Source: Sphingobium sp. B2D3C
GTDB taxonomy: Bacteria; Pseudomonadota; Alphaproteobacteria; Sphingomonadales; Sphingomonadaceae
DNA length: 64,000 nucleotides
Assembly (NCBI RefSeq): GCF_025961835.1
Contig: NZ_JAOQOK010000001.1
Location: 1,612,001-1,676,000 of the forward strand
Direction of reading: 5' to 3'
Under the pieces are notes generated by a model. It did no database searches. It was not told the DNA's origin and saw only the letters and a program-made list of their open reading frames with translations. Below are positions 43,445 through 52,625 of the stretch, in pieces. Positions within the stretch are counted from its first letter, which is position 1. Every line of letters begins with the position of its first letter. A program made the translations under genes and the position numbers.

Positions 43445-44713
43445 ATGACAGGACTCTCACCGACCGAAATCGGGATCGTGGAGCATCTTAGGAGACGACA
43501 GGCGGACATGGCGACGCAAGTCGTCGACTGGGCGCAGGTCAACTCAGGCAGCCGCAACCTCGCCGGGCTGGAGCAGATGCGCCAGCATCTCGCGGCCCGA
43601 CTGACGGAGATTGCCGATACCGTCGCAACCGTTGCGCCAGAGCCCGCTGAAACGCTGGATGAGGCAGGCCGCACCGTTGCGCTCGCCCATGGCGCCAATC
43701 TGCTCGCCCGCAAGCGTGTCGCCTGCGCCCGCCGCATGATCCTCACCGGGCATATGGATACGGTCTTCCCGCCCGATCACCCGTTCCAGACCTGTCGCCT
43801 GATCGATGACGACCGCCTCAAAGGCCCCGGCACCGCCGATATGAAAGGCGGGTTGCTCGTAATGATCGAGGCGCTGGCTGCGCTGGAGGCAGCGAATGCC
43901 ATTCCCGATTTCGGCTGGGACGTGGTGGTCAATGCCGATGAGGAAGTGTCCTCGCTAGGGTCTGCAGCGCTGCTGCGCGAGACGGCGCGGCGCTGCCAGA
44001 CCGGCATGACCTTCGAGCCTTCCGTCACGGTGGATGGCACGCTGGCGAGCGCCCGGCGGGGCAGCGGCAATTTCACCGCCGGCTTGACCGGCCGATCCGC
44101 CCATGCTGGCCGCAATCCGCTGGATGGCCGCAATGCCGTGGTGGCCGCAGCCGATCTCGCGGTACGACTGGATGCGCTCAAGCACGACATCGAGGGGCTT
44201 TCCGTCAATGTCGCGCGCCTGTCCGGCGGCGGCGCCAACAATGTTGTGCCCGATCGGGCGCTGCTGAGCTGGAACATGCGGCCCGTGGACCTCGCCGGCC
44301 AGCAGGCCGCCGAGCAGGCCATCGCCCGGATCATTGCGCAGGTCAGTGCGGATCATGCCGTGACGATTACGCTCTCGGGCAGCTTTGCGCGACCGCCCAA
44401 GCCCTTCGACGCGAAGCATCAGGCGCTGTTCGGCTTGGTCCGGGAGACCGGCGCGGACCTCGGCCTTGCCATCGACTGGCAGCCAAGCGGAGGCGTTTGC
44501 GACGGCAACAACATCGCCGCCCAGAATGTCGCGGTGGTGGACACGATGGGCGTGCGCGGGGGCGCCATCCATACCGATGAGGAGTTCATGATCCTGAGTT
44601 CACTGAGCGAACGCGCCGCGCTTGCCGCCATCACCATGCTGCGGATCGCGCAAGGACGGCTCGGCCACGCCCTCGGTTCCGCGCCGGATATGGCAGGGGT
44701 CGCCCATGACTGA
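43445..44713 (+). CDS. M20-family amidohydrolase/peptidase in the arginine operon
   Basis: A 422-residue zinc-dependent M20 hydrolase of the ArgE/DapE/carboxypeptidase G2 type. Metal ligands are visible in ILTGHMDTVFPP (His, Asp), GPGTADMKGG (bridging Asp), NADEEVSSLGS (catalytic Glu and ligand Glu), FEPS and the C-terminal GGAIHTDEEFM (His). It overlaps astA by eight bases and leads the operon. Since no astE is present, it could perform the last step, removal of succinate from N-succinylglutamate; that is an inference from position only. Family members also cleave folate- or peptide-linked glutamate. Confidence 0.85.
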   Translation: MTGLSPTEIGIVEHLRRRQADMATQVVDWAQVNSGSRNLAGLEQMRQHLAARLTEIADTVATVAPEPAETLDEAGRTVALAHGANLLARKRVACARRMILTGHMDTVFPPDHPFQTCRLIDDDRLKGPGTADMKGGLLVMIEALAALEAANAIPDFGWDVVVNADEEVSSLGSAALLRETARRCQTGMTFEPSVTVDGTLASARRGSGNFTAGLTGRSAHAGRNPLDGRNAVVAAADLAVRLDALKHDIEGLSVNVARLSGGGANNVVPDRALLSWNMRPVDLAGQQAAEQAIARIIAQVSADHAVTITLSGSFARPPKPFDAKHQALFGLVRETGADLGLAIDWQPSGGVCDGNNIAAQNVAVVDTMGVRGGAIHTDEEFMILSSLSERAALAAITMLRIAQGRLGHALGSAPDMAGVAHD

Positions 44714-45755
44714 CGGCTCTTTCAACAACTGGTTCGTCCGCCCTGCAACGACCGCGGATATCGACGCCATCTACACGCTCGCCGGCCAGACCGGGCCGGG
44801 CTTCACCAATCTGCCCCATGATCGCGAGGCCCTGTTCGCACGCCTGGAACGATCCCAGCGCAGCTTTGAGGCGCAGTTGAGCCAGCCCGATGACGAGCTT
44901 TACATGTTCGCGCTGGAAGAAGCCGGCACCGGGCGGATCGGCGGGACGGCGCTCATCTTCTCCAGCGTCGGCACCAAGAAGCCCTTTTATTCCTATAAGC
45001 TCACCCGCCTCTCGCAGCACTCGCGCCAGCTGGACCGCATCGTCACGACGAGCGTGCTCAATCTGGTCAACGACTTTGCCGGCGCGAGCGAGGTCGGCGG
45101 CCTGTTTCTGGTGCCCGAGCTCCGGCGCAGCGGGCTTGGCGTGCTGCTCGCGCGCAGCCGCTATCTATTCATGGCAATGCACCGTGCCCGCTTCGGCCAG
45201 CAGGTGCTCACCGAATTGCGGGGGTGGCAGGAGCCCGAAGGCGTCTCGCCATTTTGGGAAGGGCTGACCCGGCGCTTCTTCGACCTGGAGTTCGCCGATG
45301 CCGACCGCTTCCACGCCCTCAACGGCAACCAGTTCATCGCCGACCTGATGCCCAAGCACCCGATCTACACCACCCTGCTGCCACCCGAGGCGCAGGCAGC
45401 CATCGGCAAGCCGCACGCCAGCGGCGCTGCGGCCATGAAGCTGCTCGCGGCCGAGGGTTTCCGCTATGATGGCTATGTCGACCTGTTCGACGCCGGGCCG
45501 ACCATGCAGGCCGAGGTCGACGATTTGCGGGCCGTGAAGGAAAGCCGCGAGGCGGCTGCCTTCAGCGATGCGCCTGCATCTCAGACCCCGCCCCGCCCGA
45601 TGTTGCTGGCCGCCGGAGATTTGCTGGATTTCCGCGCCTGGCGCGCCGCCGGGCAGATCGATGCCGAAGCAGAGCGCCTGACCCTGCCAGCGGATGCGAT
45701 GGCGCTCGGCCGCCTGAGCGAGGGCGCAACGGCCCGTTATCTGACGACCGACTGA
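44706..45755 (+). CDS. astA: Arginine N-succinyltransferase
   Basis: AstA transfers succinyl from succinyl-CoA to the alpha-amino group of arginine, the first step of the arginine succinyltransferase (AST) pathway that releases nitrogen and yields glutamate. The 349-residue sequence shows family blocks VRPATTADIDAIYTLA, GPGFTNLPHDRE, GGLFLVPELRRSGLGVLLARSR and GVSPFWEGLTRRFFDLEF with LMPKHPIYTTLLP. It overlaps the M20 gene by eight bases and is followed by astD after 35 bases. Confidence 0.93.
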   Translation: MTDGSFNNWFVRPATTADIDAIYTLAGQTGPGFTNLPHDREALFARLERSQRSFEAQLSQPDDELYMFALEEAGTGRIGGTALIFSSVGTKKPFYSYKLTRLSQHSRQLDRIVTTSVLNLVNDFAGASEVGGLFLVPELRRSGLGVLLARSRYLFMAMHRARFGQQVLTELRGWQEPEGVSPFWEGLTRRFFDLEFADADRFHALNGNQFIADLMPKHPIYTTLLPPEAQAAIGKPHASGAAAMKLLAAEGFRYDGYVDLFDAGPTMQAEVDDLRAVKESREAAAFSDAPASQTPPRPMLLAAGDLLDFRAWRAAGQIDAEAERLTLPADAMALGRLSEGATARYLTTD

Positions 45756-45790
45756 CCGAACAGACCAGAGACGAAACGAGCGGAAAAGCC

Positions 45791-47209
45791 ATGAACGACC
45801 TGATTTCCACCGACCCGTGCACGGGAGACGTCGTCTGGCGGGGCGTTGCTGCGGATGCCGCTGCCGTCAATGCCGCCGTCGCGCTGGCCCGCGCCGCCCA
45901 ACCGGGCTGGGAGCGCACGGCGCTGGAAGAGCGCATCGCCATCCTGCGCGCCTATGCCAGCGCGGTGAAGGCCCATGCAGACGACGTCGCCCGGGTAATC
46001 TCGCGCGAGACGGGCAAGCCCTTCTGGGAAACCAGGACTGAAACGGCCAGCGTCGCTGCCAAGGTGGAGATTTCCATCGCCGCGCAGGCGGACCGGGCGG
46101 GCGAGACGCTGCGAGATGGAGACGGGTTCGCGCTGGCGTTGCGTCACCGGCCCCATGGCGTGCTGGCGGTGCTCGGGCCTTATAACTTCCCGGCGCATCT
46201 GCCCAACGGGCACATCGTTCCGGCGCTGCTGGCGGGCAATGCGGTCGTCTTCAAGCCCAGCGAACTGACGCCTGCCACGGCGGAATTGATGGGCCAGCTT
46301 TGGCGGGAAGCTGGCCTGCCCGACGGCGTGCTGCAGATCGTGCAGGGCGGCGGCGAGACCGGCAAGGCAGTGGCCGCGCATCCGGGCACGGATGGCCTGC
46401 TGTTCACGGGCAGCTCGACCACCGGGAAGCTCCTCGCCCGCGCATTCGCCGACACGCCAGGCCGCATTCTCGCGCTGGAGATGGGCGGCAACAATCCGCT
46501 GCTCGCCTGGGAGATCGGCGAGGCCGACATGGACGCTGCCGTTGCGCTCATCGTCCAGTCCGGCTGGCTTTCCGCCGGGCAACGCTGCACCTGCGCGCGC
46601 CGACTGATCGTGCAGGACGAGATCGCGGATGCGCTCATCGAGTGGGTCGCGGCGACACTGGACAGGCTGATCGTCGGCGCGCCCTTTGACGATCCGCAGC
46701 CCTTCATGGGACCGGTGGTAGATAATCGCGCCGCCGATCTGGTCGAGGCGCGCGTCGCGGATCTGCTTGCGCTCGGCGGGCGCCCGATCCGTCCGCTGGT
46801 CCGACGAGATCCCGGCTTGCCCTTCCTCTCCCCGGCGCTGATCGACATGACCGGTATCGAGACCGCTCCTGACGGGGAGATTTTCGGCCCGGTGGTCCAG
46901 CTCTGGCGCGAGACGAATTTCGACCGCGCCATCGCCCGCGCCAACGCCACGCGCTTTGGCCTCTCCGCCGCTATGCTGGGTGGGAGCCGGGCGCAATTCG
47001 AGCAGTTTCGCGCCGCCACTCGCGCCGGCGTCGTCAACTGGAACCGGCCCACCAATGGCGCAAGCTCCGCCATGCCCTTTGGCGGCATCGGCGACAGCGG
47101 CAACCTGCGCCCCAGCGCTTATTATGCCGCCGATTATTGTGCCTTCCCGGTCGCGGGCATGGAGGCCCCAGCGCTGGACGGTACGCTTTCCACCGGACTG
47201 CGCGCATGA
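45791..47209 (+). CDS. astD: N-succinylglutamate 5-semialdehyde dehydrogenase
   Basis: AstD oxidises N-succinylglutamate semialdehyde to succinylglutamate with NAD+, the fourth step of the AST pathway. It is an aldehyde dehydrogenase of 472 residues with the cofactor motif FTGSSTTGKLLA, the catalytic Glu in LEMGGNNPLL, and the nucleophilic Cys in SAGQRCTCARRLIV. EIFGPVVQLWRE is the conserved C-terminal motif. It is coupled to astB by an ATGA overlap. Confidence 0.94.
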   Translation: MNDLISTDPCTGDVVWRGVAADAAAVNAAVALARAAQPGWERTALEERIAILRAYASAVKAHADDVARVISRETGKPFWETRTETASVAAKVEISIAAQADRAGETLRDGDGFALALRHRPHGVLAVLGPYNFPAHLPNGHIVPALLAGNAVVFKPSELTPATAELMGQLWREAGLPDGVLQIVQGGGETGKAVAAHPGTDGLLFTGSSTTGKLLARAFADTPGRILALEMGGNNPLLAWEIGEADMDAAVALIVQSGWLSAGQRCTCARRLIVQDEIADALIEWVAATLDRLIVGAPFDDPQPFMGPVVDNRAADLVEARVADLLALGGRPIRPLVRRDPGLPFLSPALIDMTGIETAPDGEIFGPVVQLWRETNFDRAIARANATRFGLSAAMLGGSRAQFEQFRAATRAGVVNWNRPTNGASSAMPFGGIGDSGNLRPSAYYAADYCAFPVAGMEAPALDGTLSTGLRA

Positions 47210-48498
47210 GCGCCGCGCCCGCCTTTCGCGAGGTCAATTTCGATGGGCTGATCGGCCCGATCCACAATTATGCGGGCCTTAGCCTCGGCAATCTGGCCGC
47301 CACGCTCCACGCCGGCGAGGTCTCCCAGCCCCGCAAGGCAGCCTTGCAAGGCATCGCCAAGATGCGCACGCTGCACGGGCTGGGGCTGGGACAGGGCTTC
47401 TTCCTGCCGCACGATCGACCCAACGCGGACTGGCTGCGCCAATTCGGCTTCGACGGGTCGGATGCGCAGGTCTGTGCCCGTGCCTGGACGGAAGAGCCGT
47501 TGCTGTTCGCTCAAGCCACCAGCGCATCGGCAATGTGGGCCGCCAATGCCGCCACCGTCTCCCCTGCCCCGGACACCGCGGACGGGCGCACGCACTTCAC
47601 CGTCGCCAATCTCGCGACCATGGCGCACCGCAGCCATGAATGGCCCGAGACGCTGCGGCAATTGCGGCACATCTTCGCGGATGAGCGCTATTTCGCAGTC
47701 CATGATCCGGTCCCGGCTCGTTTCGGCGATGAAGGCGCCGCCAACTTCATGCGGCTGGCTTCCCCTATGAACGGACCCGGCGTCGAGGTCATGGTCTATG
47801 GCGAACCGGGCGGGCGCTTTCCTGCGCGCCAATCTGCCGAAGCCTGCCGCGCGATCTTCCGCCGCCACGGCATTGAGGGCGGCCTGACCGTGCAACAATC
47901 CGCCGAGGCCATTGCGGCCGGCGCGTTCCACAATGATGTCGTGGCCGTCGCGCATGAAAACATCCTCTTTGCCCACGAGCAGGCCTTTGCGGACAAGGTG
48001 ACGTTCTATGGCGCGCTGGCGCAGCGCTGCCCGGACCTGATCGTCCTGGAGGTGCCGGCCAGCGAAGTCTCGCTGGAAGCCGCCATCGCCTCCTATTTGT
48101 TCAATTCCCAATTAGTGACACTGCCGGACGGGCAGCGGGCGCTGATTCTCCCGATGGAGTGCCGGGAAACGCCGGCCGTCAAGGCCTGGCTGGACAGCAA
48201 TGTCGGCGCCAGCGGCCCGATCCACGCCGCTCATTTCGTCGATGTGCGCGAATCCATGCACAATGGCGGTGGCCCTGCCTGCCTGCGCTTGCGCGTACTG
48301 CTCTCACGCGAGGCGGAACAGGCGGTTCACCCTGCCCATCTGCTCGACGAGCGCGGACTGGACCGCCTGGAGACGATCGTCGGCAATCACTGGCCCGAGC
48401 GCCTCGCCCCGTCCGATCTCGGCCTGCCCGACCTCTGGGCGCAGGCACAGGCGGCGCGGACGGCCTTGCGCCATGCATTGGAGCAAGCCTTCCCATGA
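47206..48498 (+). CDS. astB: N-succinylarginine dihydrolase
   Basis: AstB, a guanidino-modifying enzyme fold, hydrolyses succinylarginine to succinylornithine, CO2 and two ammonia. The start VNFDGLIGPIHNYAGLSLGN is highly characteristic. Other markers are LPHDRPN, HDPVPARFGDEGAANFMRL, FHNDVVAVAHEN (catalytic His region) and the C-terminal NGGGPACLRLRVLL, which bears the nucleophilic Cys. The 430-residue length is slightly shorter than enterobacterial AstB (about 447). Overlaps of four bases with astD and with the next gene show one operon. Confidence 0.95.
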   Translation: MSAAPAFREVNFDGLIGPIHNYAGLSLGNLAATLHAGEVSQPRKAALQGIAKMRTLHGLGLGQGFFLPHDRPNADWLRQFGFDGSDAQVCARAWTEEPLLFAQATSASAMWAANAATVSPAPDTADGRTHFTVANLATMAHRSHEWPETLRQLRHIFADERYFAVHDPVPARFGDEGAANFMRLASPMNGPGVEVMVYGEPGGRFPARQSAEACRAIFRRHGIEGGLTVQQSAEAIAAGAFHNDVVAVAHENILFAHEQAFADKVTFYGALAQRCPDLIVLEVPASEVSLEAAIASYLFNSQLVTLPDGQRALILPMECRETPAVKAWLDSNVGASGPIHAAHFVDVRESMHNGGGPACLRLRVLLSREAEQAVHPAHLLDERGLDRLETIVGNHWPERLAPSDLGLPDLWAQAQAARTALRHALEQAFP

Positions 48499-49850
48499 CC
48501 CGCTTCGTCGATCCTGCCGACATTCGCCTCGCCTTTTCGGAGGCGATGTCCGCGATGTACCGGGCCGAGGTGCCGCTCTACGGCACGCTGCTGGAGATCG
48601 TCGCCACGAGCAATGCCCGCGTGCTGCAGGACAATCCCGCGCTGAACGAACGGCTCGCAGCGCAGGGCGAACTCGACCGGCTCAGTGCCGAGCGCCATGG
48701 CGCCATCCGGGTCGGCACGCCAGAAGAACTGCATCTCATGCGGCGATTGTTCGCCGTGATGGGCATGGTGCCGGTGGGCTATTATGATCTGGGCGTCGCC
48801 GGGCTGCCGGTGCATTCGACTGCATTTCGGCCGATCGACACGGCATCGCTGAACCGCTGCGCCTTCCGTATCTTCTGCTCGCTGCTGCGGCTTGAGCTGA
48901 TCGAGGATGTTACGTTGCGCAAGCAGGCCCAGGCGCTGCTCGCTCGACGCAGCATCGTCACCGATGGCGCGCTGGCGCTGATCGACCGCGTCGAGCGGGA
49001 GGGCGGTCTGGGCACCGAAGAGGCAGAAGCCTTCGTGCTGGAGGCGTTGGAAACCTTCCGCTGGCATGGCGAAGCGCTGGTGGATCATGCGACCTATGAA
49101 GCGTTCAGTCGCGCACACCGGCTGATCGCCGATATTGTGTGCTTCCGTGGTCCGCACATCAATCACCTGACGCCCCGCGCGCTCGACATCGATGCGGTTC
49201 AGGCCGAGATGATCGCGCGCGGCATCAAGGCCAAGGCCGTGATCGAAGGCCCGCCACGCCGGTCTGTCCCGATCCTGCTGCGCCAGACGAGCTTTCAGGC
49301 GCTGGAAGAGGCCATCCTGTTCCGCGATGGCGACGAGAGCGTGGCCGGCGTCCACACCGCGCGCTTCGGCGAGATCGAGCAACGCGGGATTGCGCTGACG
49401 CCACATGGCCGCGCGCTTTACGATGCGATCCTCGCGGAAGCCGAGCAGGCCCGCAGCCTGGGCGGCGAAGGTTATGAAGCGCGCCTGGCGGAGATCTTCC
49501 AGTGCTTTCCCGACGATCTGGATACGATCCGCGAACAGGGGCTGGCCTATTTCACTTACGCACCGACGCCCAAGGCCGCTATGCTTCGTGCGGGACGCCA
49601 GCGTCCAGCCGGCACGCCAAACGAGCTGGTCACCGATGGCTGGCTGGAAGCGAGCCCGATCACCTATGAGGACTTCCTGCCGGTCAGTGCCGCCGGCATC
49701 TTTCGCTCCAATCTCGCCGATGCAGAGACTGGATCCCGCGCAGGCGCCTCATCGCAGGATGAGTTTGAGGCCGCGCTCGGCGTCCCGTGCCTCGACCCGT
49801 TCGGATTATATCTCGATCTGGAACAGGCCTCGCTCGAGATACTGGGATAG
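48495..49850 (+). CDS. DUF1338/HglS-like 2-oxoadipate dioxygenase-decarboxylase family protein
   Basis: A 451-residue member of the DUF1338 (YdcJ/HglS) family, Fe(II)-dependent enzymes with a VOC-like core. HglS of Pseudomonas putida converts 2-oxoadipate to 2-hydroxyglutarate in D-lysine catabolism. The HGAIR motif (H68 and R72) and FRGPHINHLTPR (His near 220 and 223) agree with the metal- and substrate-binding residues of that family. In this operon it follows astB with an ATGA overlap, so its real substrate may come from arginine or lysine breakdown. The family call is good; the substrate is unknown. Confidence 0.85.
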   Translation: MTRFVDPADIRLAFSEAMSAMYRAEVPLYGTLLEIVATSNARVLQDNPALNERLAAQGELDRLSAERHGAIRVGTPEELHLMRRLFAVMGMVPVGYYDLGVAGLPVHSTAFRPIDTASLNRCAFRIFCSLLRLELIEDVTLRKQAQALLARRSIVTDGALALIDRVEREGGLGTEEAEAFVLEALETFRWHGEALVDHATYEAFSRAHRLIADIVCFRGPHINHLTPRALDIDAVQAEMIARGIKAKAVIEGPPRRSVPILLRQTSFQALEEAILFRDGDESVAGVHTARFGEIEQRGIALTPHGRALYDAILAEAEQARSLGGEGYEARLAEIFQCFPDDLDTIREQGLAYFTYAPTPKAAMLRAGRQRPAGTPNELVTDGWLEASPITYEDFLPVSAAGIFRSNLADAETGSRAGASSQDEFEAALGVPCLDPFGLYLDLEQASLEILG

Positions 49851-49861
49851 CAGGCCGGCGT

Positions 49862-50884
49862 TCACGCCGCAGCCGAACTCTCGCCGCTCAAGGCCCGGGC
49901 GCGGAGCATGAGACGGCTCACAATGGCCTGATAAAATGCTCGATCCTCGGCGCTCGCCTCGCTCCAGAGGCTGGCATCGCGCACGGAGGCCTCGTGGTGG
50001 AGCGCCTTGTACACCACGGCACCGGCCTCGGTCGGTTGCAGGACGATATCGCGGCGACGGGTGGGCCTGAATCGCTCGATCAGCCCGCTCTCTTCCAGCG
50101 CCGAGACCGTCCGCCCGATCTGGCTCTTGTCCCGCCCCATCGCCTTGATCAGCTGCGCCATTGGCAGCGGCGCGTACAAGCCGATGAGCGCGAGAACCTG
50201 GCCCTGAAAGTTCGACAGGCCGTGCATCCGCTGGCAGGAGAGCATGGCGCTGCGCTTGAGATAGGCGACCAGTCCGACCAGCTTGGGCGCGATCAGATCC
50301 GGCGGCGGCTCGATCTTCTTGCCCTCCGGCCCGACAGGCCATGAGGGTGTGCCGGCCCCGCCCGGTGCCGCGCCGATGATCCCCGCCTCGACACTCAGGC
50401 AGCGCTCCTGATTGTAGATGCGGGCGGCCTTCTGCGCTAACTGGTCGGTGAGCAGGCCGAAGCGCTCCAGTTCGTCGCGCCCCAGACCGCCTACCAGTTG
50501 GCCGTCACGGGCGCGGACGATAGCGCGAATCTTTTCAAAGAGCAACCGCCCCGCCGGGGAGAGGGTGAGCTTGGCGCGCAGCTTCTCACGCACGATCAGT
50601 CCGTCCCGCTCCAGCGGCTTGATCGCGCGACTGACCTGCGCCTTTTCGTAGCCGGCAAAGCCGACGATGTCCTGAGAGGTCATGCCGCCGGAGAGGCCGA
50701 GCAGCAGCAGCAAATGGCGATGGATCTCCTTATAGCCCACCTCCGCCTCGAACAGCGGCAGGCCGCCCTCGCGGATCGCGCGCATGAGCAGCATGAGGCG
50801 CATCCCCAGAAGCCCGGCATCGAGCTGGGGGGGACCGATATCCGCCTCTTGCGTCACGATATTTTTGCTCCTCGCCCCTGGCAT
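49862..50884 (-). CDS. Tandem double-MarR transcriptional regulator
   Basis: A 340-residue protein holding two MarR winged-helix domains in one chain. The first (about residues 25-160) has MTSQDIVGFAGYEKAQVSRAI followed by LERDGLIVR and LTLSPAGRLLF. The second (about 205-335) has LPMAQLIKAMGRDKSQIGRTV, LEESGLIERF and LQPTEAGAVVY. Ordinary MarR proteins are about 150 residues and act as dimers, so this looks like a covalent pseudo-dimer. It is convergent with the arginine operon (11-base gap) and divergent from the DUF3817 gene; targets are unknown. A Gly/Pro-rich linker near 168-190 joins the halves. Confidence 0.85.
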   Translation of the reverse strand: MPGARSKNIVTQEADIGPPQLDAGLLGMRLMLLMRAIREGGLPLFEAEVGYKEIHRHLLLLLGLSGGMTSQDIVGFAGYEKAQVSRAIKPLERDGLIVREKLRAKLTLSPAGRLLFEKIRAIVRARDGQLVGGLGRDELERFGLLTDQLAQKAARIYNQERCLSVEAGIIGAAPGGAGTPSWPVGPEGKKIEPPPDLIAPKLVGLVAYLKRSAMLSCQRMHGLSNFQGQVLALIGLYAPLPMAQLIKAMGRDKSQIGRTVSALEESGLIERFRPTRRRDIVLQPTEAGAVVYKALHHEASVRDASLWSEASAEDRAFYQAIVSRLMLRARALSGESSAAA

Positions 50885-51007
50885 GCTGTCATCTGCATGA
50901 TAAAGCCCATCGAACCCGATCAGGCAACCGGCGCGACGATATCGTGTGAGTCTTGCGACATTGTTGTGATCGCGACGCGACAGGTCATCGACCGCTCAGG
51001 AGACACC

Positions 51008-51319
51008 ATGCTCAGGATTTTCCGTTATATCGCCCTGGTGGAAGGCATCACGACCCTCGCGCTGTTCCTCATCGCGATGCCGCTCAAATATGGCTTCGAC
51101 AATCCCGCGCTGATCCGTCCGGTCGGGATGACCCATGGGATCGCGTTCCTGCTCTACATCGGCGCGATGCTGTTCGTGCTGCCGGGCAAGGGCTTTGGTG
51201 TCATGGGCTGGCTGCGGACGACGCTGGCGGCTTTCTTCCCGTTCGGCACGTTCCTCAACGATCCCTATCTCAAGCGGCAAGAGGCCGCCCTCACCCAGGG
51301 GCGCGCACGCTCCGTCTAA
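51008..51319 (+). CDS. DUF3817 small membrane protein
   Basis: A 103-residue protein with three membrane helices (about 4-24, 38-58 and 63-83). FRYIALVEGITTLALFLIAMPLKY, the GMTHGIAFLLYIGAML segment and FPFGTFLNDPYLK are the marks of DUF3817. AGGAG seven bases before the ATG makes the start clear. The family has no known function. It lies divergent to the double-MarR gene across 123 bases and could be its target, but nothing in the sequence proves this. Confidence 0.88.
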   Translation: MLRIFRYIALVEGITTLALFLIAMPLKYGFDNPALIRPVGMTHGIAFLLYIGAMLFVLPGKGFGVMGWLRTTLAAFFPFGTFLNDPYLKRQEAALTQGRARSV

Positions 51320-51346
51320 GCTTGCGCGCCGAAAAGGTAGCGAAGA

Positions 51347-52192
51347 TCAGGCCTTGAGGCGTTCGGCGTGCCAGCGGATATGCTCGGCCATGAAGGTCGA
51401 GATGAAATAATAGCTGTGGTCATAGCCGGGCTGCATGCGGATTGTCGCGGGCTGACCGGCCTTGGCACAGGCGGCTTCCAGCAGATGCGTGCGCAGCTCC
51501 TGCTCGAGGAAATTGTCCGCACCGCCCTGATCGACCAGCAGGTCTGGCAGTCGGGCACCGCTTTCGATCAGCGCGACAGCATCATGCTGCGCCCAGGCCG
51601 ATGCATCGTCCCCCAGATAGCCGCCGAGCGCCTTCTGGCCCCACGACACCTGGCTCGGCGCGACGATCGGCGCGAAGGCGGAGACGGACCGGAAGCGATC
51701 GGGATTGCGCAAAGCGATGGTCAGCGCGCCATGGCCGCCCATGCTGTGCCCGGTGATGCCCTGCCGCGCCATATCGACAGGGAAATTCGCGGCGATCAGC
51801 GCCGGCAATTCCTGCTCGATATAGCTTTTCATGCGATAGTGGGTCGCGAACGGTGCCTGGGTCGCATCGACATAGAAGCCGGCGCCCAGGCCGAAATCAT
51901 ATTTGCCCTCCGCATCGTCGGGCACATCTTCGCCCCGCGGACTGGTGTCCGGCGCCACGAAGATAATCTTCTCCGCTGCGCAGGCCGCGCGATACTCGCC
52001 CTTTTCCATCACGTTCGCATGGGTGCAGGTGAGACCGGAGAGGTAGAAGAGCACGGGCAGTGTTTCGCCCGGCTCATGCTCGGGGACGAAGACGGCGAAT
52101 GTCATTGCCGTCCCCGTCTCCGAAGATTCGTGCCGGTAGACGCCCTGGACGCCGCCATAGGCCTTGTTCGTCGAGAGCGTCTCCAGCGTCAT
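51347..52192 (-). CDS. fghA: S-formylglutathione hydrolase
   Basis: FghA hydrolyses S-formylglutathione to formate and glutathione, the second step of glutathione-dependent formaldehyde oxidation. The esterase D family signature LPVLFYLSGLTCTHANVMEK, the nucleophile elbow GHSMGGHGAL, a C-terminal Asp (DQGGADNFLEQ) and His (GYDHSYYFI) make a complete triad. Length 281 aa is usual. It lies three bases downstream of the first VOC gene in a four-gene minus-strand operon. Confidence 0.95.
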   Translation of the reverse strand: MTLETLSTNKAYGGVQGVYRHESSETGTAMTFAVFVPEHEPGETLPVLFYLSGLTCTHANVMEKGEYRAACAAEKIIFVAPDTSPRGEDVPDDAEGKYDFGLGAGFYVDATQAPFATHYRMKSYIEQELPALIAANFPVDMARQGITGHSMGGHGALTIALRNPDRFRSVSAFAPIVAPSQVSWGQKALGGYLGDDASAWAQHDAVALIESGARLPDLLVDQGGADNFLEQELRTHLLEAACAKAGQPATIRMQPGYDHSYYFISTFMAEHIRWHAERLKA

Positions 52193-52195
52193 CGA

Positions 52196-52579
52196 TCAGG
52201 CGCCTTCAGGCAGCTGGCAGAAGACGCAGATCTTGTTGCCGGTCGGATCGCGCAGATAGGCGCCATAGGCATTGCCCGGCGCCTGCGGGCGCTTGCCCGG
52301 CTCGCCTTCGCTGGTGCCGCCATTGGCCACACCGGCAGCATGGAACGCGTCGACCTGATCCTTGTCGGCAGCGGCAAAGCCGATCGTGCCGCCATTGGCA
52401 TGGGTCGCCGGCTCGCCGTTGATCGGCGAAATGATGCCGAAGGTGCCGCCATTGTGCGAATAGAAAGCGCGATCGCCGATGTTGTGGCCGGCGCCAGCGC
52501 CCAGTGCGCCGAGCACGGCGTCATAGAATTTCGCGCTCTGCGCGAGGTCCTTCGCGCCAACCATGATATGCGTAAACAT
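52196..52579 (-). CDS. VOC-family protein 1 of the formaldehyde operon
   Basis: A 127-residue vicinal-oxygen-chelate fold protein of the glyoxalase/bleomycin-resistance type. It begins MFTHIMVGAKDLAQSAKFYDAVL and ends YGAYLRDPTGNKICVF, the usual paired beta-alpha-beta-beta-beta ends, and contains THANGGTIGF. Small VOC proteins often accompany glutathione-dependent formaldehyde genes; a glyoxalase-like or adduct-handling role is possible, the substrate is not known. A paralogue lies just upstream. Confidence 0.85.
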   Translation of the reverse strand: MFTHIMVGAKDLAQSAKFYDAVLGALGAGAGHNIGDRAFYSHNGGTFGIISPINGEPATHANGGTIGFAAADKDQVDAFHAAGVANGGTSEGEPGKRPQAPGNAYGAYLRDPTGNKICVFCQLPEGA

Positions 52580-52625
52580 TGTAACTCTCCTCTTGGTTAC
52601 TCAAAATCCTGCGCGCACCGGAGCA

